A program made the position numbers and the translations under genes. From Arthrobotrys musiformis (taxonomy: Eukaryota > Ascomycota > Orbiliomycetes > Orbiliales > Orbiliaceae): a stretch of DNA of 64,000 bases. Positions 51,002 to 62,864 of this stretch are shown piece by piece. The first letter of the stretch is position 1; each line of letters opens with the position of its first letter. The notes beneath the pieces are model-generated. The model was not told where the DNA came from. It saw only the letters and a list, made by a program, of their open reading frames with translations, and made no database searches. The stretch spans positions 1,488,001-1,552,000 of the forward strand of contig JAVHJL010000013.1 of assembly GCA_036971715.1 (NCBI GenBank), written 5' to 3'.

Positions 51002-51810
51002 ATTATTATTATTATTTATCATACACGCATGCAACCTTTCGGTTATGGCGGATTGTAGATATCTAATTATAGATAATAACATGAAAGAAGTGAATACAAG
51101 CCAGAATCTTTACATGATTAGGATGTTGGAGATTTTCGGTATTTTTTTTAGAATCTATCTACATTAAATTCCTTTGTATATAATTCTACTATTCCAATTT
51201 AGTAGAGAATGCGCCGTATATCTGTTATTTTTACCCATCCACTTTGATATAATATTAGAAAATTACTATATTCAGAACAATCCACAAGTATAGGTTCTAA
51301 TTATAAATATATTTTCTTAAGATTATTACTTTTTATACTTCTGTAACTGAAGTCCAGTTCTAAAACAAAAACTAGGCTATTCTATTTTTTTAAGTAATAG
51401 AACTACTTCTATTTTTAAATAATAGAACTACTAGTACTATTTTTATTATGATATACTCACACATATCTTTTACAGAGATTACTATCTATTTTTAAGTAGT
51501 AGAACTACTTCTATTTTTTATAGTAGATAGAACTACTGTTTGATTTTTATTCTAAAGTTCAAACTGTGTTGTGCAAGGAAAACAAACAACAACACCCTTA
51601 AAACAAACTTAGATGTCAAACACATCAAGATACAACTATAGTTGGTGTAAAACTAGTGAGTTGTTTCTTTTTGCATTTATTTTCGGGTAAAAGAAATAAA
51701 ACCCCGAAAATTAATTTGCAAAATATGGTGGAGATGGTAGGAATCGAACCCACACAGGCTGGGGAGACCTGTTTCCAAGCCTAGCATCACACCCACTAGG
51801 CCACACCTCC
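51002..51810 (-). mobile_element. tRNA-derived SINE with a LINE-type 3' end
   Basis: On the minus strand it begins with a tRNA-like head (51810-51729) followed by an encoded CCA (51728-51726). Next is a hairpin with 8-bp arms TTTTCGGG/CCCGAAAA (51672-51702), then a body carrying four TAGAACTACT-type repeats (51397-51540). Then comes a stretch (about 51285-51207) diverged from, but clearly related to, the LINE 3' UTR. It ends in the LINE 3' block (51027-51052) and (TAA)n. It is bounded by a perfect 15-bp duplication, inserted in ORF1 of LINE B. It is not AT-mutated like its host. No open frame. At 809 bp it is long for a SINE. Confidence 0.85.
51726..51810 (-). other. tRNA-like head with A and B boxes and encoded CCA
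   Basis: The 82-nt sequence has a complete 7-bp acceptor stem (GGAGGTG/CATCTCC, one G-T pair), a T arm GTGGG-TTCGATT-CCTAC, an A box TGGCCTAGTGGG (51792-51803) and a B box GGTTCGATTCC (51740-51750), both near-perfect RNA polymerase III promoter boxes. The length implies a long variable arm (Ser/Leu class), and the loop CTTGGAAAC could read GGA (Ser). The anticodon stem does not pair in my fold, so I treat it as a tRNA relic driving the SINE, not a working tRNA gene. The CCA after the discriminator base is normally added after transcription. Confidence 0.8.
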
Positions 51811-51825
51811 ATATATTCATTTATT
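51811..51825. repeat. 15-bp target site duplication of the SINE (right copy)
   Basis: ATATATTCATTTATT immediately follows the tRNA-like head. It is identical to 50987-51001. Confidence 0.9.
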
Positions 51826-52200
51826 TTAATAAGTTTTTAATAGATTTTCTTTTTTTATATTCCAAAATATATTTTTTTTTAATATTTTTATTATTATTAT
51901 TATTATTTATCATACACGCATGCAACCTTTCGGTTATGGCGGAATGAAGGAAAAGAAATTAAAATACATGATTTTCGCTCCTCATTAAAAATGAAAACTA
52001 CATAAAATCATTTTTTATTTTTGTTTTTTGTTTTTATTTTTATTTTTGTTTTTTGTTTTTTGAGGTTCCTTCTAACCCTTTTTGTCTCTTTCTTCTTTTT
52101 TCCCATTAAAAGAACAATGTCGTATATCTGTTGTTCTTACCCATCCACTTTGATGTAATATTAAAATGATATATCTCATTTCCGGAACCTTTTCATTTTT

Positions 52201-55200
52201 TCAAACTTCCAGATTTCCCCATCCTGTGAAATAATCATTTTTAGGATTTTTATTGCATTTTCTTTTTGCAATATTTGTTTTATTTAGGAACTCTTCCAAA
52301 AAGATCATACCTTCATTATTAAATAATAAAAAGTAATAATCTAATTGTTTATTAGCTTTTTTGAGTTTCCTTTTTAATACCTCTCTCTCTTCATTATAGA
52401 TTTTGCATTCCATAATTAAGTGTTTTGGTGTTTGAGGCTTATTTCTGCATGTACAGTTTTTATTTAAAATTCCAGAATTTGGAATTTTATATAAATAACT
52501 GTTAAAGTACCCATGCCCAGTCCTCAGTTGAGTTAAAGAAGAAACAAAATTATTACTAAACTTAGTAAATATCTTATTTCTTTTTAACTTTGGCCTATTA
52601 ATATAATTTGGCCTGTTTTTTTGTTTTTTGTATTTTTCTTCCCATTCTAGTAAGTCCTTTTCTTTAATTTTTCTTTTTAAATAGGCGAAGGACTTGAATA
52701 GGCTTTTCTTTTTTATTTTTGCAGCTTCCTTGGCTAAGTAATCTGCCTTTTCATTTCCAACAACTTCAGAGTGACCTGGGACCCATTCTATAAATATGTT
52801 AATATTTCTAGAATTTAATTCATTTGCCATATCCCAAATTTCTGAAGTTGTCTCCTGACCAGGCCCTAAATTTAGGTTTTGTAACCTTTTTATTGCAGCC
52901 TGGTTGTCGGTGAAGAAATAAATATTCTTCACCTCTTTATTTTTATTAATTACTTCAAAGGATTTTTCGAACCCTTTCCTTAAAGCAATTAATTCTGCAT
53001 CATATACCTCCATACTTTTTCCCAAACTAAAATAAATTTCGAAAATAGATTTATTATCTATTTCTCCATAAATTCCAGCCCCCAAGGATTTTTCTTTTTT
53101 ATTTTTATTATTCTTTTTTTTATTATTTTTATTTTCTATTTCCAGCATAGAACCGTCTGTATAAATAAGTAAGTTTTCCCTAGAATTTAGTTCAACTTCT
53201 TTTTTATTTTTGTGGTTTTCTGCTTCTAAGTCCTTGGGTACGTTATTTATGAGGAAATTAATTTTATTTTCAATCCAAGGTGGATTGAATTTTATATTTA
53301 ATTCCTCAATTTTTGTATATGGGTTTATCAAGAAATTAATTCTTGATAGTATTCTGTCCAGTGTGGAGGCATATTCTTTTTTGTCCCCTTCTTTTTTATT
53401 TTCATTCCATTTTAAATAAGGTCCCAGTCCTGTTTCCTCTCTTCCAAAATTAAATTCTGGTGGGAATGACTCTGGAGATCTCTTTTTTATTGGATGATTT
53501 TTATTAAGAAAAAGGGATCTTAGGGCATACCTTCTTTGTATCCCATTTAGTCTTATTTCTGGTGGTAAAATAGAGGCCTCAACTTCCAATATATTTATTG
53601 GAGTTGTTTTGAAGCCTCCTGTTATTTTTCTCAACATCTTATTTTGAATTAATTTAAATTCTTTCAAAACATTTTGTTGTTTTTGGTTTTTCCACCATAT
53701 TTCAGACCCATAGTCGGAAATAGAACAAACGCAGCTTTTATACAATTGTATTATCGCTTTAGTTTTAAGTCCTTTTTCTGAATTAGCAAGTGCCTTGATA
53801 AAATTTAAAATTTTATTTGCTGCACTTGTTTTTATTTTAATGTGGTGTTTAAAATTCAATTTTATATCGAAATATATACCTAACCACCTTATATTGTTGG
53901 TAGGTTTTATTATTGTACCATTTGGTAGCTCAATATTTAATTCCCCAAATTCATTTTTCTTTTTTAAATTTGTTTTAAAATGAATTAGCTCTGATTTTAT
54001 GTCATCAAAAGCTACTGCATTATCTGCAGCCCAATTAAAGGCTATTTTTGCAGTTTCTTCTAATTCATATATATTTGTTTCTATTTTTTTATTAGTTGCA
54101 ATTAACGCCAAATCATCTATATAAGATGGTTTAATGATAGAAGGCGTTTTTTGTTCTAATAAATTAAATAGTGGTGTTAAATATAATAGAAAAAGAATTG
54201 GGGATATTGGGGAACCTTGTGGTATTCCAGTTTCAACTGGTTTTAATTTTTCTACTTGTCCATCGAAGGCCAGTTTAATTAATCTTTTGGACATAAAATT
54301 ATTAATCCACGAAATTAATCGTTTGGGGAACTTCATGTCTTCTAAGGTATTAATTAATCTTTCCTTTGAAACATTATCAAAAGCCCCTTTAACGTCTAGG
54401 AATAAAACAGAAGTTTTTAACTTTTCTGAATTAGCCATTTCTATATTATGAACTAATGACAAAGCTGCATTAATTGCAGATCTTTGTTTTCTGCCTCTAA
54501 TTTGTTCTGAATTTAGAATTTTATTAGTTTTTGATAAGAAGACTATTCTTTTTGTTATTATTTTCTCTAATATTTTTCTTAAACAATTTAGGAAACTAAT
54601 AATTCTGTAAGCTTTTGGAATATTATAATCCAATTTATTTGGTTTAGGTAAAATTACCCCAATTGCTTCTCTGAAGCATATTGGATAGTATCTATAATTT
54701 AATAATTGTTTAAATAAATCATTAAATCTTCCCGGTATAATTTTGTAAGCCTTTTTTAGATATAAAAAATTAATTCCATCTAATCCTGGTACTTTTTTAG
54801 AATTAAATAAGAAGATAGCTTCTTTGATTTTACTATCTCTTATCTTTTTCTATTCTATTAACTTTTTATTAATTATTATTTCCACTAATAACAGTAGATT
54901 TATTATTTTTATATAATTTAGTGGTTTTGGAAATAATGTTTTTTTTAATATTTTTGCCTTATCTTCAAAATTAAGGGCATTCCTGTTCTCATAAATTAGA
55001 TTTGGCATTTTTTGGATTTTTCTAGGTTTAGAAAAATTAAGTGCTAAGAATATTTCTTTATCTTTTGCATTTTTTAGAAAATTAGTCCAGGATTTCTCCT
55101 TAAAAAATCTAATTTCTCTAAAATATTTATTCCTTTTGATTTTAAATAGTTCCCAATTTTATTAAATCCTATTTAATTTCCATATCCTTTTTTATTGCAA

Positions 55201-56238
55201 CATCTTTTTTCTTATTTTTTCAATTTCCTCATTCCACCAAATTTTTGATTTTGGTATTATTTTTAAAATTAATATAGATCTTTCTACTACCAAAATTATA
55301 TTTTTTTAAAAAAGAGATGTTGCAACTTCCAAATTATTTTCTAAATCTTCTCTTTTCTCATAAAATAAAAAAAAGCAATCTTTCCATAAATTATTTTTAT
55401 CTAGATTTTTATTTAGACTTAATAATTCTTTTTCAAAGTTTTCCTAATTAGTTTTATTCCAATTAAATTTGTTAGTTGATAAAGGATTATCTACTAAGTC
55501 ATTTTCTTTTAATTTTATTTTAATTGAAATTACCTCATAATCTAATCCTATATCAATTTTTTTATTTATTTTCCAATCCATAATTAATTTTTTTAAATTA
55601 ATGGTTGCAAAAGATAGGTCAATAATTAAAGATTCAGATTTATTATTTTTCCTAACATTATAATAAATTAGTATGCCATTTTTATTTATTAATTATAGAT
55701 TTTTATCTTCAATCAACTCTATTATTTTTCCTACTCTTAAATTAAATTTAATTTCAAAATTCCATAAAAAATAATAAGCATTAAAATCTCCAATTAATAA
55801 TATTTTTTTAATACAATAATCTTTAATCTTATTAAAGAATCAATTTACTATATATTCACCATTTTCCGTATTTTATTGTTTTTCGTTATAGATATTAATA
55901 AATCTGATTTCCCCAAATTTGTTTGATTTAAAATCAATTATCTAGCAGTCCTCATCTTTAATTAAATCTTCCCAATTTGTAATCTCATAGGGTAAATTCT
56001 TTTTTATAAAAGTAATTACCCTATTTCGGTTTTTATTAATTTCGTTAATTTTTGGGTTTAAAAAAATTAATTTAAACCCTAAATATATAATTATAGTATT
56101 TTCCTTTAAGAATTATGGTTCTTATAGGAAAATTAAATCCATATTATCATAAATTAATACAAAGTTTAAGATTAACTACATTATATTTGTAAATCTTCTA
56201 CAATTATATTATATTATTTTTAAAATATCCCTATTCAT
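52201..56238 (-). pseudogene. LINE D ORF2: endonuclease (broken) - RT - RNase H - Cys/His tail
   Basis: The ancestral frame is about 1345 codons, and 52201-54633 (810 codons) is fully open. RT motifs: FLDVKGAFDNVS, TGIPQGSPISPILFLLYL, and SYIDDLALIA, so the catalytic box is YIDD. RNase H motifs: LIYTDGS, MEVYDAELIALRKG, FTDNQAAIKRL, WVPGHSEVVGNEKADYLAKE. The C-terminal Cys/His motif is CTCRNKPQTPKHLIMEC. The upstream part (54634-56238), holding the N-terminal RT and the endonuclease, is interrupted by stops. It acts in target-primed reverse transcription. RNase H after RT is typical of Tad, I and related LINE clades. Confidence 0.9.
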
Positions 56239-57391
56239 TTAAAATAATATTTTGTTTTTTATTTTTAGGACATAAGGAATTTTTTGCCCCATATTCTCCT
56301 CCACAATTAATGCATTTATATTTTATATAATCACAAGACTTTTTATTTTCCTAGCATATATTACACAAATAATTAATTGTTTTATATTTTCCAGCACAAA
56401 TTTCACAAACTAATTCATTTCTGCAATTTAATACATAATAGCCAGTTTTTTAACAATTTGTACATCTATTATTTCCAAAAAATTTAATATATCTTTCTAT
56501 TTTAAGTTTTTCACCTCCTAAAAAAATATATCCTCTATTTTATATTTCTATTACTTCTATTTTTGTTTTTATGGCAATTACTATAGAAAAGAATTTCTTT
56601 TTTTCTAATTTTTCTTTTTTAATTAACCATCTCAAATTGTTAACCAATTTAATTGTATTGTCTATTTCCACCTCTTTTTTAAAATCTTCCATTTTTTAAT
56701 CTCTAAAAATCCCATATACAACTAAGAACCCCTAACTCTTTATTTTAAAAGGTCTTTATATATATTCATCTATTTTAATAAATTCTTGATAGATTTCTTC
56801 TTTATATTCCAGAATATCTTCTTTTTTAATATTCTCATAAATAATTAAAATTAAATTCCCTTTTAAATTTAAAGAAATCCCAAAAATAATTAATTCTAAA
56901 TTATTAAACTTCTCTTTAAGAATTTTATTTATTTTTTCTCTAAAAATATTTGGTTTTTGGATAAAAAGTTCCATAATACTTCTAAAAATAATTAACCTTC
57001 ATTAATTAATTGATATTTTTGAATTTTGTAAATTTTATAGATTTTGTAGATTTTGCGTTTTATACGTTTTTTGGTATTTTTAAATTATTTCCTATTTTTT
57101 TGGTATTTTTGATGTTTTCTAGGCAATTTAAACATATGTCTTTTTTATGTTATTTTTCTCTAATTCTCTTATTTCCTGCTTTAAGTCTTCTACCTCCTAT
57201 ACTCTTTCTTTTAAAAGATCATTCAACCTTTTAATTTCCAAAAACAAATCTTCTCTATTTATTTCTTCCCTTAAATCAATTATATCTACCAATACCTATC
57301 TTCTCTATCTTTTTTTATGGTAAACAGGTTTAAAACCCTATATCACTAATACTAATTCATCCAAAGATAAACTAGTTAATATATTTTCTAT
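56231..57391 (-). pseudogene. LINE D ORF1 remnant, start codon lost
   Basis: It is homologous to the open ORF1 of copy E but has stops and a changed start (ATG to ATA at 57391, a G-to-A change). Open pieces include 56756-56974. It overlaps the ORF2 start as in the other copies. Confidence 0.8.
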
Positions 57392-57645
57392 TTTTAAAAT
57401 TAATTTTTAAAAGATTTAGTTTAAATTAAGCGAGAACTTTTTTTTTTTTTTTTTTTATATAATAAACGATCACAAATATCTTTATATTTTTATATCATGA
57501 TTATTTTCTATCAGTCTTTATATGCTTTTTTACTTTGTAGTATTTTTGATCAATTTTTTCCGCTTTTTCGATTGGTGTACTTTTATTTGGTTTTGGATAC
57601 TCCGTTCAAAAGTTATGGGGGGGTCGGTATTTTCGAAGTTCGTTT

Positions 57646-58502
57646 TAAAATCTTCAATAATAATTATAAAAATCTAAAATATTATTAAAATATTGATTTT
57701 GATGCATTTCAAATTAAATTCATATTCTAAATTTTAGTTATAAAAGATAATATTCATATTATAATTAATAATTTAGAAAATTTTTATCAATTAATTTAAT
57801 AAGTGTATTATATTGAATGTAATTATACTAATTGTTATAATATAAATTGTATAAAAAAGTTTAATCATAAAATATATATTATATAAATTATTACTTACAC
57901 AATTAACATTATTGAAAATTATACTAATATAAATTAATAATAAAAAGTTAAAAAAAAATTCTTTTTTTTTATTATTTAAAATATTAGAATTCTATATTTT
58001 AAAATAATATTATTAAGAATTAATAAATATTTTTTTTATAGAAATCAATATTTCTATAACAAAAAATTTTTTAGTAAAAGATATAATCTATTTATTTTTG
58101 ATCTTTAGCAAAATTATATTTTATATAATTAGAGGTAAATATATAATAATAATTAAAATATTAAATATTTATATATTTTATTATAGTATTTATATTAATT
58201 ATTTATAATTTATTAATAATTTATATATTATTTCTATTTTTTTTTTTAAAAAAATATAATATTATTAATTTCTTTAATTTATATTATAAAAATAAAATAT
58301 TTATTATTATTTTAATTAAAAAAAAAGAAAAAATAAAAATATTTATTTAATATTTTCTAATATAATAAATAAAAATTAATAACTTATAATTTTTAAATAT
58401 ATATAAAAATTTCTAAATTTTAAGTCTTTTAAAATAAATCTTTAATATTGTTTTTTTTTATATTTATAGTATTAAATCAATTTTCTATTTTTTTATCATT
58501 TA
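57646..58502. other. AT-rich sequence between LINE D and LINE E
   Basis: No open frame and no match to the LINE or gypsy sequences in this window. It is probably older RIP-mutated DNA. Confidence 0.5.
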
Positions 58503-58533
<31 letters not shown>

Positions 58534-58826
58534 TATCATACACGCATGCAACCTTTCGGTTATGGCGGAATGAAGGAAAAGAAATTAAAATACATGATTT
58601 TCGCTCCTCATTAAAAATGAAAACTACATAAAATCATTTTTTATTTTTGTTTTTTGTTTTTATTTTTATTTTTGTTTTTTGTTTTTTGAGGTTCCTTCTA
58701 ACCCTTTTTGTCTCTTTCTTCTTTTTTCCCATTAAAAGAACAATGTCATATATCTGTTGTTCTTACCCATCCACTTTGATGTAATATTAAAATGATATAT
58801 CTTATTTCCGGAACTTTTTTATTTTT

Positions 58827-61800
58827 TCAAACTTCCAGATTTCCCCATCCTGTGAAATAATCATTTTTAGGATTTTTATTGCATTTTTTTTTTGCAATAT
58901 TTGTTTTATTTAGGAACTCTTCCAAAAAGATCATACCTTCATTATTAAATAATAAAAAGTAATAATCTAATTGTTTATTAGCTTTTTTGAGTTTTTTTTT
59001 TAATACTTCTTTTTCTTTATTATAGATTTTGTATTCTATAATTAAGTGTTTTGGTGTTTGAGGTTTATTTCTGCATGTACAGTTTTTATTTAAAATTTTA
59101 GAATTTGGAATTTTATATAAATAATTGTTAAAGTATTTATGCCTAGTTTTCAGTTGAGTTAAAGAAGAAACAAAATTATTATTAAATTTAGTAAATATCT
59201 TATTTCTTTTTAACTTTGGTTTATTAATATAATTTGGCCTGTTTTTTTGTTTTTTGTATTTTTTTTCCTATTTTAGTAAGTCCTTTTTTTTAATTTTTCT
59301 TTTTAAATAGGTGAAGGACTTGAATAGGCTTTTCTTTTTTATTTTTGTAGCTTCCTTGGCTAAGTAATCTACTTTTTTATTTCCAACAACTTCAGAGTAA
59401 CCTAGAACTTATTTTATAAATATGTTAATATTTCTAGAATTTAATTTATTTGTTATATCCCAAATTTCTGAAGTTGTTTCCTGACCAGGTCCTAAATTTA
59501 GGTTTTGTAACCTTTTTATTGCAGCTTGGTTGTTGGTGAAGAAATAAATATTCTTTACTTCTTTATTTTTATTAATTACTTTAAAGGATTTTTCGAATCT
59601 TTTTTTTAAAGCAATTAATTCTGTATCATATATTTCCATACTTTTTCCTAAATTAAAATAAATTTTGAAAATAGATTTATTATCTATTTTTTTATAAATT
59701 CTAGTTCCTAAGGATTTTTCTTTTTTATTTTTATTATTCTTTTTTTTATTATTTTTATTTTTTATTTCCAGTATAGAACTGTCTGTATAAATAAGTAAGT
59801 TTTTTCTAGAATTTAGTTCAACTTTTTTTTTATTTTTGTGGTTTTCTGCTTCTAAGTCTTTAAATACGTTATTTATAAAGAAATTAATTTTATTTTCAAT
59901 CCAAGGTGGATTGAATTTTATATTTAATTCCTCAATTTTTATATATGGGTTTATTAAGAAATTAATTCTTGATAGTATTTTGTCCAGTATAAAGGCATAT
60001 TCTTTTTTGTCCCCTTCTTTTTTATTTTCATTTTATTTTAAATAAGGTCCCAGTCTTGTTTCCTCTCTTCCAAAATTAAATTCTGGTGGGAATAACTCTA
60101 AAAATCTCTTTTTTATTGGATGATTTTTATTAAGAAAAAGGGATTTTAGGACATACCTTCTTTGTATCCCATTTAGTCTTATTTTTGGTGGTAAAATAGA
60201 GGTCTCAATTTCCAATATATTTATTGGAGTTATTTTGAAACCTCCTGTTATTTTTCTCAACATCTTATTTTGAATTAATTTAAATTCTTTCAAAATATTT
60301 TGTTGTTTTTGGTTTTTCTACCATATTTCAGACCCATAGTTGGAAATAGAACAAACACAGCTTTTATACAATTATATTATTGCTTTAGTTTTAAGTCCTT
60401 TTTCTGAATTAGCAAATACCTTAATAAAATTTAAAATTTTATTTGCTGCACTTGTTTTTATTTTAATATAATATTTAAAATTCAATTTCATATCAAAATA
60501 TATACCTAACCACCTTATATTATTAGTAGATTTTATTATTATACCATTTGATAGCTCAATATTTAATTCCCCAAATTCATTTTTCTTTTTTAAATTTATT
60601 TTAAAATAAATTAGCTCTGATTTTATATCATCAAAAACTACTGCATTATCTGCAGCCCAATTAAAGGCTATTTTTACAATTTCTTCTAATTCATATATAT
60701 TTGTTTCTATTTTTTTATTAGTTGTAATTAACGCCAAATCATCTATATAAGATGGTTTAATAATAGAAAGCATTTTTTGTTCTAATAAATTAAATAATGG
60801 TGTTAAATATAATAAAAAAAGAATTAGAGATATTAGGGAATTTTATAATATTCCAATTTCAACTAGTTTTAATTTTTCTACTTGTTTATTGAAGGCCAGT
60901 TTAATTAATCTTTTGGACATAAAATTATTAATTTATGAAATTAATTGTTTGGGGAACTTTATGTTTTCTAAAGTATTAATTAATCTTTCCTTTGAAATAT
61001 TATCAAAAGCCCCTTTAACATCTAGGAATAAAATAGAGGTTTTTAACTTTTCTGAATTAGCCATTTCTATATCATGAATTAATGATAAAGTTGTATTAAT
61101 TACAGATCTTTGTTTTCTGCTTTTAATTTATTTTGGATTTAGAATTTTATTAATTTCTGATAAGAAAACTATTTTTTTTGCTATTATTTTCTTTGATATT
61201 TTTCCTAAACAATTTAGGAAACTAATAATTCTGTAAGCTTTTGAAATATTATAATTCGGTTTATTTGGTTTAAGTAAAATTGCTCTAATTGCTTCTCTGA
61301 AGCATATTGGATGGTACCTATAATTTAATAATTGTTTGAATAAATCATTAAATCTTCCTGGTATAATTTCATAAGCTCTTTTTAGATATAGAAAATTAAT
61401 TCCATCTAATCCTGGTGTTTTTTTGAAATTGGATGAGAAAATAACTTTTTTGATTTCATTATTTTTTATTTTTTTTTATTTTATTAACTTTTTATTAATT
61501 ATTATTTCTACTGGTAACAATAAATTTATTATTTTTATATAATTTGGTGGTTTTGGAAATAACGCCTTTTTTAATATTTTTGTTTTATCTTCAAAATTAA
61601 GGGTATTCCTGTTTTCATAAATTAGATTTAGCATTTTTTGGATTTTTCTAGGTTTAGAAAAATTAAACACTAGGAATATTTCTTTGTCTTTTGCATTTTC
61701 TAAAAAATTAGTCCAGGATTTCTTCTTAGAGGATTTAATTTCTCTAAAATGTTTATTCCTTTTAATTTTAAATAATTCCCAATTTTGTTGGGTTTTATTT

Positions 61801-62864
61801 AATTTCCATATCCTTTTTTGTTGCAATATCTCTTTTCTTGTTTTTTCAATTTTTTTATTCTACCAAATTTTTAATTTTGGTGTTATTTTTAAAATTGGTG
61901 TAGATCTTTCTACTGCCAAAATTATATTTTTTTGAAAAAAAAATGTTACAACTTCCAAATTATTTTCTAAATCTTCTCTTTTCTTATAAAATAAAAAAAG
62001 GCAATCTTTCCATAAATTATTTTTATCTAGATTTTTATCTAGACTTAATAATTCTTTTTCAAAATTTTCCTAATTAATTTTATTCTAATTAAATTTATTA
62101 GTTGATAAAAGATTATCTACTAAATCATTTTCTTTTAGTTTTATTTTAATTAAAATTACTTCATGATCTGATCCTGTATTAATTTTTTTATCTATTTTCC
62201 AATCCATAATTAATTCTTTTAAATTAATGGTTGTAAAAGATAGGTTAATGATTAAAGATTCAAATTTATTATTTTTTTTGATATTATAATAAGTTGGTAT
62301 GTTATTTTTATTTATTAATTGTAGATTTTTATCTTCGATCAACTCTATTATTTTTCCTGCTTTTAAATTAAATTTAATTTCAAAATTCTATAAAAAATAA
62401 TAAGCATTAAAATTTTTGATTAATAATATTTTTTTGGTGCAGTAATCTTTAATCTTATTAAAGAGTTGATTTACTATATATTTATTATTTTCCGTATTTT
62501 ATTGTTTTTCGTTGTAGATATTAATAAATCTGATTTTCTTAAATTTGTTTGATTTAAAATCAATTATCTGGTAATCCTTATCTTTAATTAAATCTTCTTG
62601 GTTTGTGATTTTGTAGGGTAAATTCTTTTTTATAAAAGTAATTACCTTATTTTAATTTTTGTTGGTTTTGTTGGTTTTTGGGTTTGAAAAAATTGGTTTA
62701 AACCTTGAGTGTGTAATTGTAGTATTTTCCTTTGAGAATTACAATTCTTGTAAGAAAATTAAATCTGTGTTGTCGTAAATTAATGCAGAGTTTAAGATTG
62801 ATTGCATTATATTTGTAGATCTTCTACAATTGTGTTGTATTATTTTTAAAATATCCCTATTCAT
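58827..62864 (-). pseudogene. LINE E ORF2 remnant
   Basis: It has the same 4038-bp span as copy D ORF2. Recognisable parts are the endonuclease C-terminal GSDHEVI motif (62085-62342), RT SYIDDLALIT (60372-60773) and RNase H (59409-59639). Stops come mainly from C-to-T changes read on the plus strand (coding G-to-A). The start ATG at 62864 is intact (MNRDILKIIQHNCRRST, the expected endonuclease N-terminus). Confidence 0.85.

Larger units (their letters stand above)
34141..51886 (-). mobile_element. LINE copy B, old and heavily mutated, split by a gypsy insertion and a SINE
   Basis: The 3' half is 34141-37720: (TAA)n tail, shared 3' block at 34179-34204, then remnants of RNase H near 34831-35348 and of RT and the ORF2 middle to 37133. 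It stops inside the endonuclease region at ...AATTAGTAT. The element resumes at 49919 with the continuing endonuclease sequence, then ORF1 to 51886. The sequence between is the gypsy element. The SINE at 51002-51810 sits in its ORF1. Its own 5' end is missing beyond LINE D. Nearly all Cs are lost except in the 3' block. Confidence 0.8.
51887..57645 (-). mobile_element. LINE copy D, full length, best-preserved ORF2
   Basis: (TAA)n tail at 51889-51908, shared 3' block at 51918-51943, ORF2, ORF1 and 5' terminus at about 57645. It has the same length as copy C to within a few bases. Its left flank is LINE B ORF1, but the right flank (57646 onward) is unrelated, and no target duplication was found. 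So either the junction was rearranged or part of LINE B was deleted. The 3' two-thirds of ORF2 is almost free of RIP changes, while ORF1 is strongly mutated. Confidence 0.88.

Noticed and set aside
51726..51810. Functional tRNA gene
   Set aside because: Acceptor and T arms are good, but the anticodon stem does not pair and the sequence is the 5' end of a duplicated insertion with an encoded CCA; better read as a SINE head.
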